Assembly (NCBI GenBank): GCA_000431335.1
Contig: FR888062.1
Location: forward strand, 517-23,084
Length of the DNA: 22,568 bases
Origin: Clostridium sp. CAG:343
GTDB lineage: Bacteria; Bacillota; Clostridia; TANB77; CAG-508
Reading direction: 5' to 3'
Position 1 is the first letter of the stretch. The number at the start of each line of letters is the position of its first letter. The translations under genes and the position numbers were made by a program. Positions 1 to 7,760 of the stretch are shown piece by piece. The notes beneath the pieces are model-generated. The model was not told the origin of the DNA. It saw only the letters and a program-made list of their open reading frames with translations, and searched no databases.

Positions 1-281
1 ATTCCTATTTGTTCTAAATTTTTTGTTAAGTCATCATAGTTTAGTTCTCCATCTTTTCCATAGCTTCCCATTACTGCTATCTTTATTTGTTCCTTGGCTT
101 TTTCTTCATCATTTGTTGTTTTAGCTGTCTTTGCTTTTCCTAGTATTCCATTATCGCCTGTTAATGTAGCAATTACTACTCCTGCAAGGATTAAAAGGAC
201 TATGATTGTTATTACTAAAGCTATTAAAGTAATACCATTACTTGTTTTAATTAATTGTTTTATGTTTCTTTCGTTCTCCAT
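1..281 (-). CDS. Prepilin-like N-terminal protein (partial, C-terminus off window)
   Basis: Ninety-three codons are visible from an ATG at 281; the rest runs off the left edge. The start is supported by a purine-rich GGGAG site about 8 bases upstream. Residues 1-16 are short and polar and end in Asn-Gly. They are followed by one hydrophobic helix (about 17-40, ITLIALVITIIVLLILAGV), then a polar segment with GILGKAKTAK. This is the layout of type IV prepilin or pseudopilin N-termini, cut after Gly by a prepilin peptidase. The family's usual Glu at mature position 5 is Ala here, so it may be a divergent pilin-like surface protein. Family resemblance is clear; cargo or function is unknown. It has its own promoter and lies beyond the spoIIIA terminator, so it is probably unrelated to that operon. 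Confidence 0.75.
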   Translation of the reverse strand, partial: MENERNIKQLIKTSNGITLIALVITIIVLLILAGVVIATLTGDNGILGKAKTAKTTNDEEKAKEQIKIAVMGSYGKDGELNYDDLTKNLEQIG

Positions 282-336
282 AAAAATATTCTCCCTTTCT
301 TTTGTTTAACTTTTTATATGAATTTTTCCCACTTAT

Positions 337-366
337 ATTTTAACTAAACCTGTCTTTAAATGTCAA
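337..366 (-). promoter_or_regulatory. Sigma-A type promoter of the prepilin-like gene
   Basis: On the minus strand a perfect TTGACA (361-366) and TAAAAT (337-342) are 18 bases apart. They lie about 55 bases upstream of the prepilin-like ATG at 281 in otherwise gene-free DNA. Confidence 0.65.
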
Positions 367-424
367 TACATTTTTTTGAAAATTTATGTAATAATAATTT
401 AAATTTATAGGTTAAGGTGATACT

Positions 425-499
425 ATGATTAAGGAAAAAAGAAAATCTAAAAGATATACTCAAGATAAGAAAAATGACAGAAAAAACTGCTTAAAATAA
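425..499 (+). CDS. Possible 24-residue basic peptide
   Basis: An ATG at 425 follows an AAGGTGA ribosome-binding-like site (414-420) with a 4-base gap. It opens a 24-codon frame ending in TAA at 497-499. The product would be strongly basic (mostly Lys and Arg, one Cys, no hydrophobic stretch). Its last third lies in the left arm of the hairpin that terminates spoIIIAH. I do not recognise it. The ribosome binding site is the only positive evidence; the frame could be chance in purine-rich DNA or the decayed end of a lost gene. Confidence 0.25.
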   Translation: MIKEKRKSKRYTQDKKNDRKNCLK

Positions 500-523
500 A
501 TTAGCAATTTTCCTGTCATTTTT
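470..523. terminator. Bidirectional terminator at the end of the spoIIIA operon
   Basis: AAAAATGACAG (470-480) pairs perfectly with CTGTCATTTTT (513-523). Weaker inner pairing (CTGCT with AGCAA) extends the stem around an AT loop. Each side ends in a run of A or T, so it can terminate minus-strand transcription from spoIIIAH, whose TAA overlaps the stem, and plus-strand transcription from the small frame at 425. Confidence 0.7.
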
Positions 524-1215
524 TATTTAGTTGAAATATGTATATTTTCTACTTTGCAATTTAATTCTCTAGCCACAATATTTTGTATTTGTGCTACTTC
601 TTCTTGCTTTAATTCTTCTATTCCAACTATTACGCTAATACTTTCTCCATTTACAAAAATAATAACATTTTCAAAGCCTTTTGTTTTTATCAAATTTTCA
701 CAAATCATTATACTATTTTTAGTCTGATTTATTTTTGTAATTTCTTGTGTTGCCGTTTGTTTTTGAGTCTCTAATGAATTACCACTGTTCAATACTTTTT
801 CGTAAGTTTCTAACATTTGCGAATACATAGTATCTCTTTCTAATTTTGACTTAGTAAAATAATCATCCTTACTAGCATTACTACTTGTAGCAATAGTATT
901 TTGAGTTAAGTTATTTGTGTTTGTATTATTTGCTGTATTACTTATATTTGTAGAATTAGTATTATTAGTGTTTTCATTTTGTGTAGTATTAACAGTATTT
1001 GTATCTGTTGTATCTCCTCCTACTATATCATTACTACTAACTAATGTCGCATCTCCTATATCTGCCAATTTTGTGTCATCTTTAGATTCCATTTCTATAC
1101 TAGTTTCTACTGAATCTCCTCCTTGCTTTGTTGTATAATTTAAATATCCTGCAGTCATAAGCATAATAGCTATCACATAAATAATAATTTGATTTTTCTT
1201 TAATAACCCTTTCAT
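523..1215 (-). CDS. spoIIIAH: Stage III sporulation protein AH
   Basis: Last gene of the spoIIIA operon, 230 residues. SpoIIIAH is a mother-cell membrane protein whose extracellular ring-forming domain binds forespore SpoIIQ, linking the two membranes across the intermembrane space. The N-terminus is Lys-rich and followed by one membrane helix (about 9-27). A long Ser/Thr/Asn linker follows (about 33-115, very rich in TN repeats), then a helical and beta C-terminal domain (about 116-230) with the ring-building-motif pattern ending ELNCKVENIHISTK. A GGAGGG site lies just before the ATG. It follows spoIIIAG by 22 bases and ends in the terminator hairpin. The linker looks longer than I expect for the family. 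Position in the operon and architecture make the call secure. Confidence 0.9.
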   Translation of the reverse strand: MKGLLKKNQIIIYVIAIMLMTAGYLNYTTKQGGDSVETSIEMESKDDTKLADIGDATLVSSNDIVGGDTTDTNTVNTTQNENTNNTNSTNISNTANNTNTNNLTQNTIATSSNASKDDYFTKSKLERDTMYSQMLETYEKVLNSGNSLETQKQTATQEITKINQTKNSIMICENLIKTKGFENVIIFVNGESISVIVGIEELKQEEVAQIQNIVARELNCKVENIHISTK

Positions 1216-1237
1216 CTTTTACCCTCCACTTTAAATT

Positions 1238-1867
1238 TTATCCATTCATCTCAAATACTTGGATTTTATGCGTTGCTAAGCCTGTAACAGCTTCTACTGC
1301 TTGTATAATATTTGCTTTTGTATCTGCATTGTTTGCTCCTTTTGCTGTAATAATTGCGCCTTCTATTTTAGGCTGCACTACTTTTTGAGTTATTGGTGTC
1401 TTTTCTCCATTTTCTTCCTTATAAATAATATCTTTTTGCGAATCTGTTTCTTGTATTTTTCTTGTTCCACCTGAGGTGTCTGATTCTTCCGTATTACTAA
1501 CTTTTGAACTTTCATTATACATCGCTACAACCTCACTAGACTCCGAATAATTAATACATACTTTAACTGCTCCTACACCTTGAATCTTTCCTAATATATT
1601 TTCAAGTTTTTCTTCTAAATTATCTGTTAATTGTACATTATTTTTACTGTCATTTGTTATCTGATTTGTTGTTGCTAACTGTTTAGAATTACTATCTGTT
1701 TCTTTTTTATCTTCTTTTTTGTTTCCATTCCAAATAATATTAATAATTACAATTGTTATAATTGATAATATTATCAACAATACTAAGTTTTCAATTTTCT
1801 TTTTGTCATTTCCTTCTTGTTGTTCTTCTTTTTTACCTATTAATTCTTTCAATTTATCTCTAAACAT
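1238..1867 (-). CDS. spoIIIAG: Stage III sporulation protein AG
   Basis: A 209-residue protein with a charged cytoplasmic N-terminus, one membrane helix (about 27-46) and a soluble domain that in the family forms a large ring in the channel between mother cell and forespore. The conserved core is visible: LENILGKIQGVGAVKVCINY near residues 88-107, and later KIEGAIITAKGAN, the ring-building-motif region, followed by VTGLATHKIQVFEM near the end. The start overlaps the 3' end of spoIIIAF by 19 bases and has a GGGGTGA site, implying translational coupling. Confidence 0.93.
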   Translation of the reverse strand: MFRDKLKELIGKKEEQQEGNDKKKIENLVLLIILSIITIVIINIIWNGNKKEDKKETDSNSKQLATTNQITNDSKNNVQLTDNLEEKLENILGKIQGVGAVKVCINYSESSEVVAMYNESSKVSNTEESDTSGGTRKIQETDSQKDIIYKEENGEKTPITQKVVQPKIEGAIITAKGANNADTKANIIQAVEAVTGLATHKIQVFEMNG

Positions 1868-2475
1868 TTTTCATTCACCCCATATTCTTCAATTAAAAAC
1901 TTTTTTATATTTTGAATTTCTGTCTTATTAACCTTATCAGATACTTCATTTTTTTCCTTCTCTTGTTTTTTTATTTCTACTCCTGTATCTATTTTTCTTA
2001 TTTTTTGTATTTCTGTTACTATTTTATTTTCTGCGCTATTTTTTATATCATTTTTAACTTCTTCTTGAGTTTTACTAACAATTAATTTAATTTTATTTAT
2101 CTTAGTTTCTTCTTCATCATCTGCTATTTGCACACTCACTTTGCATTTTTTAACCTCATAACCTTTTTCTTTTATTTTTTTAGTAATGTCTTTCTCTAAT
2201 TCTTCTGAATATAATTTTTTAATTCTTTCATTCATACTAGTTTGATTTACCGAACTTGTCTCTACTGAAGTATATTCTTCTAAATCAATATTGTTAAAAT
2301 TAAAAACATCTTTATTTTTAATTAAAGGAGAAACTATATTAAATATTACATAAACTCCTAAAACCATTCTAATATATTTTTTAGTTCGATTATTTGGCAA
2401 AAGCATTTCAAAAATAGATACAATTACAATTGTTATTCCTAGTCCTTTTGCCCAAGAACTTAAAATTTCTATCAT
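1849..2475 (-). CDS. spoIIIAF: Stage III sporulation protein AF
   Basis: A 208-residue protein with two N-terminal membrane helices (about 8-27 and 35-53) separated by a basic loop NNRTKKYIR. A soluble domain follows that in the family resembles the ring-building motif. The tail is rich in Lys and Glu. The opening SSWAKGLGITIVIVSIFEML is characteristic of SpoIIIAF. A GGAGAG site precedes the ATG. It lies 10 bases after spoIIIAE and overlaps spoIIIAG. It is a membrane component of the SpoIIIA-SpoIIQ channel. Confidence 0.92.
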   Translation of the reverse strand: MIEILSSWAKGLGITIVIVSIFEMLLPNNRTKKYIRMVLGVYVIFNIVSPLIKNKDVFNFNNIDLEEYTSVETSSVNQTSMNERIKKLYSEELEKDITKKIKEKGYEVKKCKVSVQIADDEEETKINKIKLIVSKTQEEVKNDIKNSAENKIVTEIQKIRKIDTGVEIKKQEKEKNEVSDKVNKTEIQNIKKFLIEEYGVNEKCLEIN

Positions 2476-2485
2476 TTTTTCTCTC

Positions 2486-3661
2486 CTACCTATACATCAT
2501 AGTACCATTAGATATTTTTAAGACTAAAGTTGTCCCTATTATTAGCATAAATGATATTGCACATAATATTCCTAAAAATATTTTAAAAATATCTCCAATT
2601 TGTTCTAATAAATCTATAATTTTTTCATCTGCAATAGGCTGAACTACTGTCGAAAGTAATTTATATGATACCGATAAAACAAAAAGCTTTAAAATTGGCA
2701 TAATACAAATTCCTATCACGATAACAACTCCTACAAGTCCAACTGCATTTTTCAGTACAATTCCACAACCTAAAACTGTATCTACAGCATCACCTAATAT
2801 TTTTCCTACTACTGGTATTGCCGAACTCACCACTGCTTTTGTAGTTTTTGCTGTAATTCCATCAATACTACTTGATAAAGTTCCTTCTAGTGAAACAACA
2901 CCTACAAATACTGTTAAAACAATTCCTAAAAACCATACTATACCTGATTTAAAAAACTTTGATAATTTATCAATATGAACTTTGTCGGAAATTTTTGAAA
3001 TAATCACTAAACTAGTTAATACTAAAACAAATGGTATTATTAAATTTTGTATTATATTTCCAATAAAATTAATCATAAATAATATAATAGGTTCAACTAC
3101 ACTACTTGTTGTTATGCTTCCTGTATACATCATAAGAGTAATTAATAATGGAACTAGTGTGTTCATAAATCCAATCAAATTTCCTGTAGTATCCTGAACT
3201 AATTTTATAATATCTGTAAAATTAGACATAATCACAGTAACAATTAATATATATTGAACATAGTAAATCAATTTTGAAATATTATTATTTTCTAAACTTT
3301 CACTAATTGATTTTAAAATACTGTGAATCAAAATAATAGCTAAAATACTAACAAGCGATTTTATATTTGTGGTTACTTCTTTTCCTAATATGTTTAATAT
3401 TTTTTTTAATAATGTACTATTATCAACCTCTCCCTTTATTGCGTCATTTAATATTTCGTTTATATCAATATCCTCAAAAAACTCCCCTGTAAACTTTTCT
3501 GCATTTTTTATAAAATCTTGTATTTTAAATTCTTCTTGCTGTTCAATAATAGTTTGATTATCATTTGCATAACTTGAATTAGATAAGAATACTATTAACA
3601 CCATTACAATAATTGTTATTATTTTTTCTATTATAAAAAAATTTTCTTTTCCAATTTTCAT
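2486..3661 (-). CDS. spoIIIAE: Stage III sporulation protein AE
   Basis: A 391-residue polytopic membrane protein with an N-terminal signal-like helix (about 10-32), a polar segment to about 95, then seven or more hydrophobic helices to the end. It includes the glycine-rich conserved stretch SSAIPVVGKILGDAVDTVLG (about 281-300), which I recognise as SpoIIIAE. It is thought to form the membrane-embedded core of the SpoIIIA channel in the outer forespore membrane. The ATG at 3661 has an AGAGG site 9 bases upstream. It lies 17 bases downstream of spoIIIAD. Confidence 0.93.
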   Translation of the reverse strand: MKIGKENFFIIEKIITIIVMVLIVFLSNSSYANDNQTIIEQQEEFKIQDFIKNAEKFTGEFFEDIDINEILNDAIKGEVDNSTLLKKILNILGKEVTTNIKSLVSILAIILIHSILKSISESLENNNISKLIYYVQYILIVTVIMSNFTDIIKLVQDTTGNLIGFMNTLVPLLITLMMYTGSITTSSVVEPIILFMINFIGNIIQNLIIPFVLVLTSLVIISKISDKVHIDKLSKFFKSGIVWFLGIVLTVFVGVVSLEGTLSSSIDGITAKTTKAVVSSAIPVVGKILGDAVDTVLGCGIVLKNAVGLVGVVIVIGICIMPILKLFVLSVSYKLLSTVVQPIADEKIIDLLEQIGDIFKIFLGILCAISFMLIIGTTLVLKISNGTMMYR

Positions 3662-3678
3662 TTGTATTTTCCTCTTCT

Positions 3679-4065
3679 TTATGGCAATACTTTCAATATA
3701 ACTTCCAGTAAACTTGATATAATAGGTATTGACATTGATATAATAATAATTTTTGTTCCCATTTCTATCTTACTAGCAATAGCCGCCTCTCCTGAATCTT
3801 TGCAAACACTAACAGCAAATTCAGACAAAATTGCTAACCCAGTTATTTTTATAAGTATTACCAAAAAAGTACTATTAATAGAAGTCTTACTTGCTAGTGA
3901 TTGCAATAAATTAACAATACCTGTAAGTTTATCCATAACCAAAAATAAAATCAAAACACCTGTTAGCAAACTTATATAAATAGCAAATTCAGGTCTATAT
4001 TGCTTTAAAAGAATAATAATAACTAAAGCAACTAAAGCAATTCCAACTATTTTAATAACTTCCAT
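3679..4065 (-). CDS. spoIIIAD: Stage III sporulation protein AD
   Basis: A 128-residue protein starting MEVIKIVGIALVAL, with four hydrophobic helices and the family signature KITGLAILSEFAVSVCKDSGE. I chose the ATG at 4065 because GGAAAGG lies 6 bases upstream and the start then matches the family's usual N-terminus and length (about 130). The frame stays open upstream to 4131, but those codons lie in the inverted repeat at 4081-4222 and would add a Pro-rich tail (HLRPVPPVSPVPLSH) with no ribosome binding site, so I treat that extension as false. It acts with SpoIIIAC, AE and AB in the SpoIIIA membrane complex. Confidence 0.92.
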   Translation of the reverse strand: MEVIKIVGIALVALVIIILLKQYRPEFAIYISLLTGVLILFLVMDKLTGIVNLLQSLASKTSINSTFLVILIKITGLAILSEFAVSVCKDSGEAAIASKIEMGTKIIIISMSIPIISSLLEVILKVLP

Positions 4066-4080
4066 TTTCATCCTTTCCAA

Positions 4081-4222
4081 ATGAGACAGGGGGACAGGTG
4101 AGACAGGGGGGACAGGTCTTAAATGTCTCATTTTTTATTCATGCACAATATTTTTTTATTTTACTTTTCTATGAGACATTTAAGACCTGTCCCCCCTTGT
4201 CTCGCCTGCCCCCTTGTCTCAT
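4081..4222. repeat. Large near-perfect inverted repeat (GACAGG-rich palindromic element)
   Basis: The left arm 4081-4131 and right arm 4171-4222 are reverse complements over about 51 bases, with only a few mismatches or one-base shifts near the outer half. The inner 26 bases are perfect. The loop is 39 AT-rich bases. Each arm is also bounded by ATGAGACA and TGTCTCAT, and inside it carries two copies of a GGGGGACAGG-like unit. The element is G/C-rich in a roughly 25% GC neighbourhood. It occupies the spoIIIAC-spoIIIAD gap. Its outer ATGA supplies the TGA stop of spoIIIAC. It resembles small non-autonomous palindromic (MITE or REP-like) elements; that origin is inference. Confidence 0.85.
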
Positions 4223-4413
4223 AAGTTAAATATTGTTCTAACTGTGTCAAATAATCCGCTTATTTCTTTTATTACCATCGTTAATACAATTACTAATCCT
4301 GCCAATGTTGTCATCATTGCTTGATCTTCTCTGCCTGCTCGTACTAATACTTGATGTAAAACTGCTACTAATATTCCTATTGCAGCTATTTTAAACAATA
4401 AATTAATATCCAT
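4219..4413 (-). CDS. spoIIIAC: Stage III sporulation protein AC
   Basis: A 64-residue protein with two membrane helices (about 5-22 and 33-52) flanking the conserved loop RAGREDQA, the hallmark of SpoIIIAC. An AGGGGGAT site lies upstream of the ATG at 4413. The last codons are TTT AAC TTA, followed by a TGA formed by the outer edge of the inverted repeat (TTATGAGACA). The native stop may therefore have been replaced when the element arrived, but the length is normal for the family. It is a small membrane subunit of the SpoIIIA complex. Confidence 0.93.
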   Translation of the reverse strand: MDINLLFKIAAIGILVAVLHQVLVRAGREDQAMMTTLAGLVIVLTMVIKEISGLFDTVRTIFNL

Positions 4414-4431
4414 TTTAATTATCCCCCTAAT

Positions 4432-4941
4432 TTAGCACAAGACAATTACTATTGCTAACCCAACTATTGTTCCCAGTCTCGTATATAATCTCTCGTTTTT
4501 TTGTTTTGCTTCCATTGCATCTTTTATCTGCCCTTCTAAGAAATTTTCAGTTATTTCTATTTGGCTGATTTGTCCATCTGTATCTGTCTGTCCCAATAAC
4601 TTTGATAACATTTTTAAAACATTTTTATCTTCTTCTTTTAAATTGTTGTTTGTTTCTTCTACAGCTTGTTCCCAAGCCACATCTGCAGTTGTTTTTTCCA
4701 TTTTTTCTTCTGCTTTTTTAAATATTTGTCCAATATTCTTGTTTGAATTGTTAGATATTTCTTTAAAGATATCTGGTATTGGTTCATATGTAAATTTTAT
4801 TTTATTCTTTAATATGTTTAATGTATTTTTCATCTCTTCTAATTCCTGTAATCTATATACATATCTTTTTGATATAAATTTCCCAATCATACTAGAAAAT
4901 ACTAAGATTAAAAATAATATAAAATATTTAATTATTTGCAT
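4432..4941 (-). CDS. spoIIIAB: Stage III sporulation protein AB
   Basis: A 169-residue protein starting MQIIKYFILFLILVFSSMIG, with an N-terminal membrane helix, a long helical cytoplasmic segment with the family signature RLQELEEMKNTLNILKNKI, and a C-terminal membrane helix ending in Cys. I preferred the ATG at 4941 over the upstream ATG at 4983: AAAGGACAAGG lies 9 bases before it and the length then matches the family (about 170). No good site precedes 4983. It is thought to couple the SpoIIIAA ATPase to the membrane complex, by analogy with GspF-like proteins. It starts 66 bases after the restored spoIIIAA stop. Confidence 0.9.
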   Translation of the reverse strand: MQIIKYFILFLILVFSSMIGKFISKRYVYRLQELEEMKNTLNILKNKIKFTYEPIPDIFKEISNNSNKNIGQIFKKAEEKMEKTTADVAWEQAVEETNNNLKEEDKNVLKMLSKLLGQTDTDGQISQIEITENFLEGQIKDAMEAKQKNERLYTRLGTIVGLAIVIVLC

Positions 4942-5007
4942 TCTTATATACCTTGTCCTTTCTATTTTTAGTATTATATTCATTTAATTTATTTTTAGAA
5001 CTAAAAA

Positions 5008-5884
5008 TTATCTTTCTAAAAAAATTATTTTTTCAATTTGTTTTGTTTCTATTAATTTATTTATTTGTATATTATTTTTTATATCTTCTAGTGTTTTTCC
5101 ATGCATGGTAAAAATCCCTTTCACTCCTGCCGAAATTGCTTCTCCGTATAGCTTCTACATCTTCTTTTGAACCTATCTCATCACATGCTATTACTTCAGG
5201 AGCCATGGACCTAATTAACATTTTCATCCCTTTTGCTTTTGATATATTTTCAACAACATCTGTTCTTATTCCTACATCATTTTGTGGTATTCCTTGATAC
5301 ATAGCTGCAATTTCTCCTCTTTCATCTACTACCCCACAAGTTTTCCCTTTAAAATTTATCTCTGGTATTCCATTACTTATTCTTCTTATAGTATCTCTTA
5401 GCATTGTAGTTTTTCCCATTCCAGGTGGAGAAACAATTAAAGTTGTATAAATGCTATTTGATTCTTTATCTATTATTTGTCCTAAAATTTTATTACTGCA
5501 ATTTAATACTTCTCTTGCAATTCTAAAATTCAAACTAGTAATATACTTCAAATTGATTATCCTTTCATTTTCTATAACTGCTGTTCCTGTAATACCTACC
5601 CTGTGCCCTCCTTTTACAGTAATAAATCCTTCGCAGATTTGATTTTTGTAAGCATAAATTGAGCTATTACATAACTTTTCTAAAATCTGTAATATTTCTT
5701 TTTGATTTACTTTATAATCTATAACTATATCAGCTTGTCTTATTTTAAGAATAATAGGTCTATTACATCTTATTCTAATTTCTTGTAAATTGTTTTCTAT
5801 GTTTATATTTTGATTAAATGTATTTTCTAACAATTCATATAATTGACATGGAAAATATCTTAATATTTCTTCTCTATTTTTCAT
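5008..5884 (-). CDS. spoIIIAA: Stage III sporulation protein AA (ATPase), needs a +1 frame change at codon 247
   Basis: First gene of the operon and the secretion-type ATPase of the SpoIIIA channel. Walker A is SPPGMGKTT (about 152-160). A second conserved patch is VVDERGEIAAMYQG (about 185-198), and Walker B is VIACDEIG (231-238). Zero-frame reading breaks at an in-frame CGG (5146-5144) and runs 23 nonsense codons to a stop at 5072. If the C at 5146 is skipped, the next codon is GGA and the protein continues EAISAGVKGIFTMHGKTLED to a family-like end KIIFLER and a TAA at 5008-5010. That gives 291 residues, close to what I expect for the family. Both sides look well conserved, so this is not a decayed gene. 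A GGAGG site precedes the ATG. Confidence 0.88.
5143..5146 (-). other. CGGA recoding site in spoIIIAA
   Basis: In-frame order is GCT ATA CGG A. Skipping the C gives ATA GGA GAA GCA ATT. Conserved sequence abuts the tetranucleotide on both sides (DVEAI before, EAISAGVK after), so the frame change is confined to these four bases. One of five identical cases in the window. Confidence 0.8.
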
Positions 5885-5925
5885 TTTTTGATTTCCTCCA
5901 TATTAATTATCTTATCCTTTTTTAT

Positions 5926-5955
5926 ATTATAGGAACTTCGTAGAATTTTCCCATA
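5926..5955 (-). promoter_or_regulatory. Possible promoter of the spoIIIA operon
   Basis: The only gap able to hold the operon's promoter is 5885-5954. On the minus strand it contains CCTATAAT (-10 like, TATAAT at 5926-5931) about 40 bases before the spoIIIAA ATG. No TTGACA-like -35 is present; GGGAAAATT lies upstream. Lack of a sigma-A -35 would suit the sporulation sigma factor (sigma-E) known to drive this operon in Bacillus, but the match is weak. Confidence 0.3.
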
Positions 5956-5994
5956 AAAAAAAGAAGCTTATTTTAATATATGCTTCTTTTTCTA
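5955..5994. terminator. Terminator between the unknown membrane protein gene and spoIIIA
   Basis: AAAAAGAAGC (5958-5967) pairs with GCTTCTTTTT (5982-5991) around a 14-base AT loop, with A/T runs on both sides. It lies directly after the stop of the gene at 6006-7703 and upstream of the spoIIIA start region, separating the two transcripts. Confidence 0.75.
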
Positions 5995-6005
5995 TTTTAG
6001 AACTA

Positions 6006-7703
6006 TTATTTTTCATTAATAACTGCACGATAAATTAATCCTGTATCTTGATCTTTTTCAAATTCTACTCTGTAGCTTTTTTCTGTATCTATTTCTCCTT
6101 TTATAAGAGTTATATTTTGTTCGCTTGCTTCATATTCTTCTCCATTATAATTAATTTCTTTTATTTCATTACTTGTTTCTTCAGATTGATTATTTAAAGA
6201 TATGGTCGATAGTAATCCTTTTACTGTTACTCCTTTTAAATTTGTACTTTCGTAAGCTTCAAATTTTTGGTTGAAATTATTTATTTCTGCTTCGCTCATA
6301 TTTGAGTTCACTTGATTTAAGACATTCATATTTCCTAAATAAAGGCCAATAGAAGGAATCATATTAACTATTGGATTTTCACTTGCTTCTAATCCTAATT
6401 GTCCCATTTGTTGCTCATTAACTTCAGATATTCTCTCAACTACAGCATTTAAAAAGTTAGATACCTGATCAGAATCATAATCAGTCAACATCAAGCTATT
6501 GTCTGATGAAAAGTCTTCCACTGTAGCACTATCTGTGAAATTTACATCATTACTAAACTTATATACTACTACTTCACTATCTACATCCGTTGTTGTACTA
6601 CTCTCTGCTACTTCTGGTAAACTCATAATTAATTCATAGTTTTCCTTTATATTTTGTAAACTTTCTAAATTTTCAAAATTAGCAGAAAAACTTATCTTTG
6701 ATTTTTTATCTTCTTTCATTTCGTATGATACAACTATATTTTGCTGATTGCCTTCTATTTTCTTTTCTATTGCTATCGTTCCTTCTGTCGTTTCTATTAC
6801 CAACTTGCATACATCTCTATTTTTTTGATACACTGCAATTTCAAAATTTTTATCACTAAAATCTGTATCATCCTTAATGCTTTTTATTGCATCATCAATC
6901 TGACTAGCTGTTATTTTTGCTGAATTCTTCTGTATTTTTAAATATTCATTTAATTTATCTACTGTGGTTTGATCATTTTTTAGAGTCTCCAAAAGTTTGA
7001 CTAACACATTTTGTAAATCTGTCCCTGTCAAAGACAACTTATATCCAGACATATCAGATTCTTTAACTTTTGAAAATTTGTCTTTTTCTAATTGTTGATT
7101 TATTACTGTTATATAAGTATCTTTTATATGACTTTTTTCATCTTCTGTCAACTCTACTTTTCCCATTTTCTGTAATTTGTCAACCATTTCTCCATAACTT
7201 TCTACATCATCTAAATCTTCTGATAACTTATTTAATTTTTCTGTTTCTATAGCAACAAATTTACTTCCAACATATTTTGTCTGTAATCCTATCTTATTTT
7301 CTATTTGTTTATAATTAATAGGAAATTTTACATCATTTGAATAATTCAATGAAATATTTTGTGCAGCTTTTGAATTCGCCGTATCAACCTGTCCAGAAAA
7401 ACTAATATTGAAATTATTTACATTTTCAAATTTTTTTTGCTCATTGTCAGATGATATATTAACAGAAAACTCTCCTTCATCATTATAAGGTGTGTTATTC
7501 TTTTTTTCAAAATATTGCTTTAGCCCATCATCTATAAACCCTTTTTTAGAATCTCCTATATCTGCCATATACTTAAAAAACATTTCTTTATCACTTTTAA
7601 ATATATCAGTAGCAAATACTAGAATTCCAACTCCAGCTAGTATTATAATTACTATAATAATTATTAAAATTAACAATATCTTTGTATTTTTCTTTTGATT
7701 CAT
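6006..7703 (-). CDS. Membrane-anchored extracytoplasmic protein of unknown function
   Basis: A 565-residue protein. A short basic N-terminus (MNQKKNTK) and one strong membrane helix (about 9-32) are followed by a large polar domain rich in Lys, Asp, Asn, Ser and Thr. The layout predicts a protein anchored by its N-terminus with the bulk outside the cell. There is no Cys lipobox. The domain has alternating beta-like segments and Glu/Lys-rich helices, with no catalytic motif I can recognise. GGAGAAAAAG lies just before the ATG. It is transcribed toward spoIIIA but ends in its own terminator (5955-5994), and is downstream of yebC. Large single-helix proteins of this kind are common in uncultured gut Clostridia. 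I cannot assign a function. Confidence 0.7.
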   Translation of the reverse strand: MNQKKNTKILLILIIIIVIIILAGVGILVFATDIFKSDKEMFFKYMADIGDSKKGFIDDGLKQYFEKKNNTPYNDEGEFSVNISSDNEQKKFENVNNFNISFSGQVDTANSKAAQNISLNYSNDVKFPINYKQIENKIGLQTKYVGSKFVAIETEKLNKLSEDLDDVESYGEMVDKLQKMGKVELTEDEKSHIKDTYITVINQQLEKDKFSKVKESDMSGYKLSLTGTDLQNVLVKLLETLKNDQTTVDKLNEYLKIQKNSAKITASQIDDAIKSIKDDTDFSDKNFEIAVYQKNRDVCKLVIETTEGTIAIEKKIEGNQQNIVVSYEMKEDKKSKISFSANFENLESLQNIKENYELIMSLPEVAESSTTTDVDSEVVVYKFSNDVNFTDSATVEDFSSDNSLMLTDYDSDQVSNFLNAVVERISEVNEQQMGQLGLEASENPIVNMIPSIGLYLGNMNVLNQVNSNMSEAEINNFNQKFEAYESTNLKGVTVKGLLSTISLNNQSEETSNEIKEINYNGEEYEASEQNITLIKGEIDTEKSYRVEFEKDQDTGLIYRAVINEK

Positions 7704-7760
7704 CTCTTTTTCTCCTCGTAAAAAATATATTAAATATGTAATATTCTTCTCTTATATGAG

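Noticed and set aside
896..1010. Tandem repeat in the middle of spoIIIAH
   Set aside because: It is low-complexity Thr/Asn coding sequence with irregular spacing in a known flexible linker, not a regular DNA repeat.
4066..4131. Longer spoIIIAD starting at 4131 with a Pro-rich N-terminus
   Set aside because: The extra codons are entirely within and just beside the inverted repeat, have no ribosome binding site, and the shorter start has GGAAAGG at good spacing and the family's length.
4081..4222. CRISPR array or ordinary terminator in the spoIIIAC-spoIIIAD gap
   Set aside because: There are only two inverted arms, no spacers of regular length and no direct repeat series. A strong terminator inside an essential operon is unlikely, and the arms have a nested transposon-like layout.
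4942..4983. Longer spoIIIAB starting at 4983
   Set aside because: No ribosome binding site precedes it. The ATG at 4941 has AAAGGACAAGG upstream and gives the usual N-terminal hydrophobic helix and length.
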